Of a stretch of 32,998 nt of DNA, positions 24,780 through 31,823 are shown piece after piece. A program made the translations under genes and the position numbers. This DNA comes from Clostridiales bacterium (lineage in GTDB: Bacteria; Bacillota; Clostridia; Peptostreptococcales; Acidaminobacteraceae). The stretch's first letter is position 1. Each line of letters begins with the position of its first letter. Where the stretch lies: the NCBI GenBank assembly GCA_030446305.1, contig JASUSA010000041.1:1-32998 (forward strand), written 5' to 3'. Under the pieces are notes generated by a model, which was not told where the DNA came from, searched no databases, and worked only from the letters and a program-made list of their open reading frames with translations.

Positions 24780-24856
24780 TTCAATTTCCTCTTTCTGTTC
24801 ATACACAATTGGCTAACGACAATTAAGCGGCATATCCCCGATATGCTAGTCTGGGA

Positions 24857-26206
24857 TCACTTAATCAGCATCTCAATCTCTTTTAGCAGTCTTTGCAGAC
24901 TGATTCCCTTTTCATTGGCAATGGTCTTGCACTGTTCATATTCAGGTTTGGCATTGACACACACGCCGTTGAGGTAGGCCCGTTTAATGGTGACGACACC
25001 ATATGGCGTCTCTAGTTCATCGAACGAGCGCTTCAGCATTCGCTTTTCCACTGGGTATTTACGAAGCCCAATGGTTGTCGTTTCTTCAAATAGTATTTGT
25101 TCGAGCTTCTCCAGATCATGCTGCCTTGACAATATTGAAATCATATTGGCCGGGCGCCCTTTCTTCATGACGATTGGCGTCATAAAAACATCGAGTGCAC
25201 CACAGGCAAACAGTCTATCTGAGGCAAATACAAGCATTTCAGAACTCATATCATCAATGTTGGCTTCAATCATCCACTGTTTTGTCTCGGCTGTGTCCGT
25301 TTCGGCAATAAACGCGCGAAGCACATTTGGAATAGCCATATCGCGCGTTCCAAGACCATAACCTATTTTTTCTATTTTAAACTGGCGTTCCATTGTATAG
25401 TGTTCCACGTAGTAATTAAGAATGGTCGCACCCGTCGGCGTCGTCATTTCCTTGCCGTGAACCTTTGAAACCATGGGGACACCTTTTAGCATTTCAGCCG
25501 TTGCAGGTGCAGGAATCGGCATCAGACCATGTGCGCATTTCACAAAGCCGCTGCCGGTTTCGACAGGCGCACTTTGGACAGCGTCAACTGCCAGCGCCGC
25601 CATACAAATTGCCGCCCCTACGATATCCACAATTGAATCCACTGCGCCTACTTCGTGAAAATGAACCGCTTCAACGGGCTTGCCATGGATCTTACCTTCT
25701 GCAACGGCAAGCCTTCTAAACATTTCAGTACTATCATGTTTAATGCGTTCACTCAGCGTACTATTTTCAATTATTGCAACAATATCCGGATAATTTCGAT
25801 GATGATGATGGGTGTGGGCGTGCTCGTGGGCGTGGGCGTGCTCGTGGGCTTGATTATGTGAATGCGGATCGTGATTGTGCGCATGTGGGGCGTGGTGATG
25901 ATGGTCATGGATTTCAGCAGCCTCATGCGGATGCGAATGGCTGTGATCGTGTGTATGGTTGTCGTGGTGATGTTCATCATGCTCGTGATGGTGTTCAGTC
26001 GTTTCATGGGTTAGCAGCACATCTACCTTTGTACCCTCAATGCCCATTTTTTGTTTTCGCGCTACGACGAGTCTAAATTCATCATCGAGTCCAAGTTTGC
26101 TGAGTTCTGTCCTTAAATGCGCTTCAGGAACGCCTAAATCAATCATTGCCCCTAAATTCATATCGCCGCTGATCCCTGAAAAACAATCGTAATATAAGAT
26201 TTTCAT
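24857..26206 (-). CDS. larC: nickel insertase LarC with a His-rich insert
   Basis: A 449-residue CTP-dependent enzyme inserting nickel into the pincer nucleotide. The N-terminus MKILYYDCFSGISGDMNLGA and blocks VHFHEVGAVDSIVDIVGAA, TPTGATIL and EANIDDMSSEML are diagnostic. Residues 67-136 are a low-complexity insert with 34 His among 70 residues plus Asp and Glu, likely to bind or store Ni(II). The frame is continuous, unlike the Lactiplantibacillus plantarum gene, which needs a programmed frameshift. GAGG lies 6 nt before the ATG. No larA lactate racemase is in the window, so the cofactor's user enzyme is elsewhere. Confidence 0.94.
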   Translation of the reverse strand: MKILYYDCFSGISGDMNLGAMIDLGVPEAHLRTELSKLGLDDEFRLVVARKQKMGIEGTKVDVLLTHETTEHHHEHDEHHHDNHTHDHSHSHPHEAAEIHDHHHHAPHAHNHDPHSHNQAHEHAHAHEHAHTHHHHRNYPDIVAIIENSTLSERIKHDSTEMFRRLAVAEGKIHGKPVEAVHFHEVGAVDSIVDIVGAAICMAALAVDAVQSAPVETGSGFVKCAHGLMPIPAPATAEMLKGVPMVSKVHGKEMTTPTGATILNYYVEHYTMERQFKIEKIGYGLGTRDMAIPNVLRAFIAETDTAETKQWMIEANIDDMSSEMLVFASDRLFACGALDVFMTPIVMKKGRPANMISILSRQHDLEKLEQILFEETTTIGLRKYPVEKRMLKRSFDELETPYGVVTIKRAYLNGVCVNAKPEYEQCKTIANEKGISLQRLLKEIEMLIK

Positions 26207-26225
26207 CGCTAACCTCTTCCATGTA

Positions 26226-26258
26226 AAAGGGAATGCAGACGCGCTAAGCGAGCCTGCA
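26226..26258 (-). terminator. likely terminator behind truA
   Basis: TGCAG/CTGCA arms (26234-26238 with 26254-26258) plus inner pairs with one mismatch form a hairpin, followed on the minus strand by TTCCCTTTT. It lies between truA and larC and may be leaky. Confidence 0.55.
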
Positions 26259-26290
26259 CTTGTTCACATTTATCATTTAATCTTTAAAAA

Positions 26291-27046
26291 TCAATCACTT
26301 TCATAAGCCACCGCTTCAAGTGTTAGCCCCTGAGCCGGTGCAGTCTCACCTGCAAGACGCCTGTCCAAATGCTCAAAGACCTCTAAAACACTCTCTGGCT
26401 CCCGTTTGCCTTCACCGACTTCTAAAAGTGTTCCCATAAGGATTCTTACCATATTATAGAGAAAGCCGTCTCCGGTAAACTTACATCTAATCACATCACC
26501 TTCTCGCTCAAAAACAATGTGATGTAGGGTTCTCACAGTAGACTTTTTTGTCTTATCAGTGCAGAAACCTTTAAAATCATGTTGGCCAATTAAATAGCCC
26601 GCACAGGTTTCCATTCGCGCCAAATCTATTGACGGCGTAATCGGCAGCACATACTGCCTTTCAAATACCGGCGGATACGCTGCTGTCCAAAGTGTATAGA
26701 CATAGGTCTTGGAAACAGCGTGAAAACGCGCATGAAAACGTTCATCTGCCTTCTCAACCTCAGTCACCACAATGTCTTCGGGCAGATAACGGTTTAGCTG
26801 CTGCAGCAGTATGGTCACATCCGTTGCTGTCGCCGTAAAACTGCAAACCTGCGCACGTGCGTGAACGCCTGCATCTGTTCGCCCGGCGCCGTCAATGGTA
26901 ATTGCGTCATCAAAATACCGCGAAAGTACACTTTCTATTTTATCCTGTATGGTTTCACGCGTCTGTTTAAGCCTTTGCCATCCCTTATAGCGCGTGCCGT
27001 CATAGCATATCGTCATTCGATATTTTTGCATCTTCTTCTGTGCCAT
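26291..27046 (-). CDS. truA: tRNA pseudouridine synthase A
   Basis: A 251-residue TruA, making pseudouridine at positions 38-40 of the tRNA anticodon arm. The start region is TICYDGTRYKGWQR, the catalytic Asp is in GAGRTDAGVHARAQVCSF, and FTGDGFLYNMVRILMGTL closes the domain. It begins 1 nt past the preceding stop with no strong RBS at ATG 27046; ATG at codon 6 (MQKYRMTICYDG) or 11 are alternatives. Coupled to the metallo-hydrolase before it. Confidence 0.94.
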   Translation of the reverse strand: MAQKKMQKYRMTICYDGTRYKGWQRLKQTRETIQDKIESVLSRYFDDAITIDGAGRTDAGVHARAQVCSFTATATDVTILLQQLNRYLPEDIVVTEVEKADERFHARFHAVSKTYVYTLWTAAYPPVFERQYVLPITPSIDLARMETCAGYLIGQHDFKGFCTDKTKKSTVRTLHHIVFEREGDVIRCKFTGDGFLYNMVRILMGTLLEVGEGKREPESVLEVFEHLDRRLAGETAPAQGLTLEAVAYESD

Positions 27047-27047
27047 T

Positions 27048-27734
27048 TTATAAAGTCATGGTCTGGTCAGCATCTAAAACAACGACTTCAATGTCCAGAC
27101 CCAATTGTTCAACTTGTTTTTTGAAGTATTCCGGATTTGACTGTATCACCGGAAACGTATTGAAGTGCATCGGCATAACGCGCTTCGGCTTGATCATCGC
27201 CACCGCTTTAACAGCATCCTCAATATCCATAGTGAAATTGCCGCCAATCGGCAAAATTGCAAGATCTACATTTAAGTCTTCCAAAAGCATCATTTCCATA
27301 CTGAGCCCCGTATCGCCTGCATGATAGACTTTCAGGCCATCTGCCATTACCACAAACCCGCATGGATTGCCGCCCTCATGCATTTTGCCATCGATGACAA
27401 TCGAAGAACCATGCAGTGCAGGTGTCATCTTGACATTGCCAAAGCTAAAATGCGCTTTGCCGCCAATATGCATACTGTGCGTTTTAAGCCCCATACCGGA
27501 AAAATGCGTAGAAAGCTCTGCATTCGATATGACCGTGGCCCCTGATAGATTTGCAATTTCAGGTGTCGAACCAACATGGTCGCTGTGTCCATGTGTGACG
27601 AGAATATAAGTCGTGTCCTTGAAGTCTTCTACCTTCTTTGATGTATGACCGTTATCAATGAAGGGATCAATTAAAAGATTTGCATGATTCGTAATCATTT
27701 CGAAGGCTGCATGCCCAAGATAAGTAATATTCAT
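27048..27734 (-). CDS. UPF0173-type metal-dependent hydrolase (metallo-beta-lactamase fold)
   Basis: A 228-residue cytoplasmic protein of the metallo-beta-lactamase superfamily, UPF0173 group. It opens MNITYLGHAAFEM; the metal-binding motif is VTHGHSDHVGS, with further ligands in FYHAGDTG-like VYHAGDTGLS and MPMHFNTFP. The physiological substrate is not known. AGGAGGG precedes ATG 27734 by 5 nt, which is preferred over the longer frame (27764). Linked to truA. Confidence 0.9.
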   Translation of the reverse strand: MNITYLGHAAFEMITNHANLLIDPFIDNGHTSKKVEDFKDTTYILVTHGHSDHVGSTPEIANLSGATVISNAELSTHFSGMGLKTHSMHIGGKAHFSFGNVKMTPALHGSSIVIDGKMHEGGNPCGFVVMADGLKVYHAGDTGLSMEMMLLEDLNVDLAILPIGGNFTMDIEDAVKAVAMIKPKRVMPMHFNTFPVIQSNPEYFKKQVEQLGLDIEVVVLDADQTMTL

Positions 27735-27747
27735 TATGCCCTCCTTG

Positions 27748-27775
27748 TTAAAAAAAGCTGACATGACGTCAGCTT
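27748..27775 (-). terminator. intrinsic terminator just upstream of the metallo-hydrolase gene
   Basis: AAGCTGAC/GTCAGCTT (27755-27762 with 27768-27775) with a 5-nt loop is followed on the minus strand by a run of T that leads straight into the next RBS. It should end the 27853-28866 transcript. A candidate -10 TATAAT (minus, 27820-27825) with a poor -35 lies upstream of the hairpin, so transcripts for the next gene may have to read through it. Confidence 0.85.
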
Positions 27776-27852
27776 ATCATAAACGTTGTCCGGTCCAAAT
27801 ATTGGATAAACCTACAACTATTATATCAAATTTTATATGCCTTTGCATCACA

Positions 27853-28866
27853 CTATCGCGATGCAAATATATAATCCTCCATAGATTTTAACCCTAAAAT
27901 CACATCGGGTTCAAGCTGTTTGTATAGCTCGTGCCGATAGTGCAGACTCAGCGCCGAACGCTTTCTGATATTCGGCAATTGTACATCTTCCCAGCGTATT
28001 CGCTTTTTATTGTAGAAAACATCAAAATCCACAATGCGCTCGCCATTTTCCAAATATTCAAGGGACAATAGCATTTTCTTAATCTCAATGGGCGCCAAGT
28101 GTGTAAACAGGGTAATCTTGTAGATCCCCACCGTTTGAAACAGGCGCCTCGTTTCTTCGCTCCACCCTTCTTTCAAAATTAAATTTGAACCCACGTGGTC
28201 GAGAATATACGTCAGGCGATCATATTGAATTTTATAAGCTTCCTTTTCATCATAGATTTTGAGTGTCAACTCGTACCACATGTCGCTGCCCACGTTGCGG
28301 TTAATATATTTGAGTCCGTGATGATCAATGCTGTCAATGACTTCCGCAAAATGCGCCTTCGTATAAAAAGCCTGTTCATAAAACTCTTCAAACTGGACTT
28401 TCCGATTAATGTTAACGCGTGTAAAACAGACGATGGTTCCGTCTGAATGGCGATGAAAGATTTGACGTGTTGGTTCGGGCATCGCACCAAAATCCTCTGA
28501 TACGGAACGCACCGTGCCGTCCATGTCTCCAAGCACTTTCATAATGACAATTCTCGGTCCCTTTCGAATGTAAGCAATTTCAGAGGCACCTCCCTGATTG
28601 ATCGCGTGCATAAAAAAGTTATTATCACCTTCACTGATAATCATCGTGCGTTCAATATCAAAACGATCAATATTCTCGGCCGCATTGTCCACCATGTAGA
28701 CAACGGTTTGATCATATGAAGATTCTGAAATGACATCTTCAAACGTCTGCACGTTTTCGGGCATCTTTTTACAAGTAAAGTTCACTTGAATAAACTTTTT
28801 TAATTTCTGAAAATCCTTCGGTTGGATGACGAGAATCTTTGGGCCACTTCTAACAAACGATAACAT
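27853..28866 (-). CDS. conserved-looking protein of unknown function
   Basis: A 337-residue soluble protein that I do not recognise. It opens MLSFVRSGPKILVIQPKDFQ, is rich in basic and aromatic residues, and has no signal or membrane segment. Notable blocks are MIISEGDNNFFMHAINQGGA, VLGDMDGTVRSVSEDFG, RQIFHRHSDGTIVCFTRVNI and LFTHLAPIEIKKMLLSLEYL. AAAGGA lies 6 nt before ATG 28866, so the longer frame back to 28959 is rejected. It is divergent from the hydrogenase operon and ends at its own terminator. A weak minus-strand promoter (TTGATT 28967-28972, TAAACT 28943-28948, 18 bp apart) may drive it. Confidence 0.75.
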   Translation of the reverse strand: MLSFVRSGPKILVIQPKDFQKLKKFIQVNFTCKKMPENVQTFEDVISESSYDQTVVYMVDNAAENIDRFDIERTMIISEGDNNFFMHAINQGGASEIAYIRKGPRIVIMKVLGDMDGTVRSVSEDFGAMPEPTRQIFHRHSDGTIVCFTRVNINRKVQFEEFYEQAFYTKAHFAEVIDSIDHHGLKYINRNVGSDMWYELTLKIYDEKEAYKIQYDRLTYILDHVGSNLILKEGWSEETRRLFQTVGIYKITLFTHLAPIEIKKMLLSLEYLENGERIVDFDVFYNKKRIRWEDVQLPNIRKRSALSLHYRHELYKQLEPDVILGLKSMEDYIFASR

Positions 28867-29108
28867 TATAATCCTTTCCAGTTCCGATATGCAGTCCTTA
28901 AACCAATGATTGGTAATTGCTGTAGTTTGATACCTACTGTATAGTTTAATCCTATTCATACTCTAAAATCAATTGTTTTCCATAAAAAATTCATTGTTTT
29001 ATACTTGATTTTTACAAAGTCTTATGATTTTTTAGGCAAATGAGATTATCACTTTGCAAAATCGGGCATAATGCATGTATGAAATAGATTATAGAAAGGA
29101 AAAATGCC

Positions 29109-29609
29109 ATGTCGGATATTTTTAGTCATGAAAAGACTCAGGAACGTTTGGACACACTTAATGCATTTATTGATGCACAAGCCAATAAAAACGATGCACT
29201 GATTGCCGTCCTCCATCGCGCACAGGAAATTTTCGGCTATCTGCCGAGCGAACTGCAGCTCTATATTGCGCGAAAACTGGATATTCCCGCTTCAAAAGTC
29301 TATGGCGTCGTCAGCTTTTACACCTTCTTTACGCAAAAGAAAAGAGGGCTGCACACCATTAGTGTCTGCATGGGGACCGCTTGCTTCGTCAAGGGTTCTG
29401 AAAAGGTATTTCATGCATTCACAGAGACACTGGGTATAAAAAATGGGGAAACAACTGCAGACGGCAAGTTTACACTGAGAGATGTCCGATGTATCGGCGC
29501 CTGTGGCCTTGCCCCCGTCGTCATGGTGGACGATAAAGTCTTCGGCCACGTTAAAGATGCTGATGTCGAAGCCATTATTGCACAATACGCCGAGAAGGGA
29601 AGTGAATAG
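29109..29609 (+). CDS. hydC: [FeFe]-hydrogenase/NADH dehydrogenase subunit HydC (NuoE-like)
   Basis: A 166-residue [2Fe-2S] thioredoxin-like subunit. The four ligands are Cys87 and Cys92 (CMGTACFVKGS) and Cys128 and Cys132 (CIGACGLAP). The helical N-terminal part with IFGYLPSE and VYGVVSFYTFF is typical of NuoE. In electron-bifurcating hydrogenases it passes electrons near the flavin subunit. AAAGGA is 8 nt before ATG 29109. First gene of the operon. The 28867-29108 region upstream shows no clear + strand promoter pair. Confidence 0.93.
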   Translation: MSDIFSHEKTQERLDTLNAFIDAQANKNDALIAVLHRAQEIFGYLPSELQLYIARKLDIPASKVYGVVSFYTFFTQKKRGLHTISVCMGTACFVKGSEKVFHAFTETLGIKNGETTADGKFTLRDVRCIGACGLAPVVMVDDKVFGHVKDADVEAIIAQYAEKGSE

Positions 29610-29610
29610 G

Positions 29611-30006
29611 ATGCCTATTAAATCATTGGATGAACTAAAGGCGATACGCAAATCGCAAATGAAAAAGGTGAAACTGAGAGATCACGGCGAGTCTGACGAC
29701 CTGCAAATTGAAATTCTAATCGGCATGGCAACATGCGGTATTGCCGCGGGAAGCCGTGAAGTACTGAACGCCTTTATCGATATCATTGATTCCGAAAATC
29801 TAGATCACATCAAAGTCGTTCCCGTCGGATGTATGGGTTATTGTCATAGCGAGCCGACTGTCCAAGTCAACATTCCCGGTCAAGAACCCATTTTATATGG
29901 CAACATTCACCCAGAGGACATTGCCAATATTATTCACAAACACATCGAAAAAGGCGAGCTTTTGGATGACCACGTCCTCATTCAAACGTTTCAAACCATA
30001 CGTTGA
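29611..30006 (+). CDS. thioredoxin-like [2Fe-2S] ferredoxin-domain subunit (HydD-like)
   Basis: A 131-residue protein of the thioredoxin-like ferredoxin family found as an extra small subunit in clostridial and acetogen hydrogenase operons. It shows GMATCGIAAGSREVL and VGCMGYCHSEPTVQV. Only three cysteines are present (42, 74, 78), one fewer than a full [2Fe-2S] site, so cluster binding is uncertain. Its ATG follows the hydC stop by 1 nt. Confidence 0.88.
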   Translation: MPIKSLDELKAIRKSQMKKVKLRDHGESDDLQIEILIGMATCGIAAGSREVLNAFIDIIDSENLDHIKVVPVGCMGYCHSEPTVQVNIPGQEPILYGNIHPEDIANIIHKHIEKGELLDDHVLIQTFQTIR

Positions 30007-30017
30007 GGAGGTGACTT

Positions 30018-31811
30018 ATGGCTAAGCAAAGAACACATATCATGGTCTGCGGCGGAACAGGCTGTGTTTCATCACAGAGTTTAGAAATGATCGAAACCCT
30101 AAAAGCACTCATTGCCGACCGCGGTTATGAGGATGAAGTCGGTATTGTCAAAACGGGATGTTTTGGCTTCTGCGGACAGGGGCCAATCGTGAAAATCCAC
30201 CCAGACAATGTCTTTTACGTTCAGGTAAAACCTGAGAATCTTGCTGAAATTGTAGATGAGCATATTGTTAAAGGGCGTATTGTCAATCATTTGCTCTATC
30301 AGGAACCAACGAGCCTAAAGCATTTAAAGCGTCATGATGACATGCATTTTTATAAAAAGCAGTATCGAATTGCGCTAAGACACTGTGGCCTCATCAACCC
30401 CGAAGACATCTTTGAATACATAGCATACGGCGGGTATGAAGCGCTTGGCACAGTACTGACAGATTATACACCGGAACAGGTTGTTGCAAACATCAAAGCC
30501 AGTGGCCTGCGCGGACGCGGCGGCGGCGGCTTTTCAACCGGTCTTAAATGGGAACTGACTGCGAAAAGCGCTTCAGATCAAAAATACGTTATCTGCAATG
30601 CAGATGAAGGGGACCCAGGTGCTTTTATGGATCGTTCAATCCTTGAAGGCGATCCACACACCATTATCGAAGCCATGACCATTGCCGGTTATGCCATTGG
30701 CGCTTCAACAGGCATTATATACATTCGTGCCGAATATCCACTGGCCATTCATCGCCTGAAAGTCGCGATTGAGCAAGCGGAAATCAACGGCTTATTAGGC
30801 GATCATATTTTTGGTTCGAATTTTAGTTTCGAGCTTCAAATTAAATACGGCGCCGGCGCTTTTGTCTGCGGTGAAGAAACGGCACTCATTCACTCTGTTG
30901 AAGGTTCGCGAGGCGAACCGACGAAAAAACCGCCTTATCCAGCCGTAGAAGGCTATCACGGCAAGCCCACCTGCGTCAACAATGTCGAAACGTTTGCCAA
31001 CATCCCGCCCATCGTTTTAAAAGGTGCCGATTGGTTTAAGCGCATTGGTACGCCAACCTCGCCAGGTACAAAAGTCTTTGCACTTGCCGGAAAAATAAAC
31101 AACGTCGGACTCGTTGAAGTCCCAATGGGAACCACGCTTCGTGAAATCATTTACGACATTGGTGGTGGAATCATTGGTGGGAAAGCCTTCAAAGCTGTCC
31201 AAACCGGCGGCCCATCCGGCGGCGTTATTACAAAGGCTGATCTCGATACGCCAATTGATTATGAAAGCCTCAAAGCCATTGGTTCCATGATGGGGTCTGG
31301 CGGCATGATCGTCATGGATGAAGACGACTGCATGGTCAATATAGCAAAGTTTTACCTTGAGTTCACACAGGACGAATCCTGCGGCAAATGTACGCCATGC
31401 CGTATTGGCACAAAGCGCATGTACGAAATTCTGACGAAAATTACCGAAGGTGAAGGTACGCGCGAAGATCTTCGAAAGCTGAAAACACTTGGTCATATGA
31501 TAAAGGACAGCGCCCTCTGCGGCCTTGGTCAAACAGCCCCCAATCCGGTTTTGAGCACACTTCACTACTTTGCAGATGAATACGATGCCCACATTGATGC
31601 CAAACACTGTCCGGCAGGTGCCTGCAAGGCACTCGCCAAATATGACATCGATCCCGAAAAATGTATCGGCTGTACCGCCTGTGCACGTGTATGTCCGGTT
31701 CAGTGCATCACAGGGCAGCCTAAAATGCGTCATACCATTGACGCTGCAAAATGCATCACTTGCGGTGCATGTTACACAGCATGTAAATTTGACGCCGTCA
31801 TAAGGCCATAG
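30018..31811 (+). CDS. hydB: NAD(H)-, FMN-binding hydrogenase subunit HydB (NuoF-like)
   Basis: A 597-residue subunit. In order: an N-terminal thioredoxin-like [2Fe-2S] domain (GGTGCVSSQS, KTGCFGFCGQGP); the NuoF FMN/NADH domain (GRGGGGFSTGLKWELT, CNADEGDPGAFMDRSILEGD, GAGAFVCGEETALIHSVEG); an SLBB segment; a [4Fe-4S] site (ESCGKCTPCRIGTKR with a distal ALCGLG); and a C-terminal two-cluster ferredoxin (CIGCTACARVCP, CITCGACYTACK). This is the flavin subunit where NADH electrons enter or leave and the likely bifurcation site. GGAGGTGACTT precedes ATG 30018. Confidence 0.95.
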   Translation: MAKQRTHIMVCGGTGCVSSQSLEMIETLKALIADRGYEDEVGIVKTGCFGFCGQGPIVKIHPDNVFYVQVKPENLAEIVDEHIVKGRIVNHLLYQEPTSLKHLKRHDDMHFYKKQYRIALRHCGLINPEDIFEYIAYGGYEALGTVLTDYTPEQVVANIKASGLRGRGGGGFSTGLKWELTAKSASDQKYVICNADEGDPGAFMDRSILEGDPHTIIEAMTIAGYAIGASTGIIYIRAEYPLAIHRLKVAIEQAEINGLLGDHIFGSNFSFELQIKYGAGAFVCGEETALIHSVEGSRGEPTKKPPYPAVEGYHGKPTCVNNVETFANIPPIVLKGADWFKRIGTPTSPGTKVFALAGKINNVGLVEVPMGTTLREIIYDIGGGIIGGKAFKAVQTGGPSGGVITKADLDTPIDYESLKAIGSMMGSGGMIVMDEDDCMVNIAKFYLEFTQDESCGKCTPCRIGTKRMYEILTKITEGEGTREDLRKLKTLGHMIKDSALCGLGQTAPNPVLSTLHYFADEYDAHIDAKHCPAGACKALAKYDIDPEKCIGCTACARVCPVQCITGQPKMRHTIDAAKCITCGACYTACKFDAVIRP

Positions 31812-31823
31812 GAGGTGACACAG

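Noticed and set aside
25771-26076. Open frames on both strands across the His codon repeats
   Set aside because: They are products of the low-complexity CAT/CAC run in larC, not genes.
24857-26206. Programmed frameshift in larC, as in Lactiplantibacillus
   Set aside because: The frame is continuous from MKILYYDCFSG to the stop with both halves of LarC in one reading frame.
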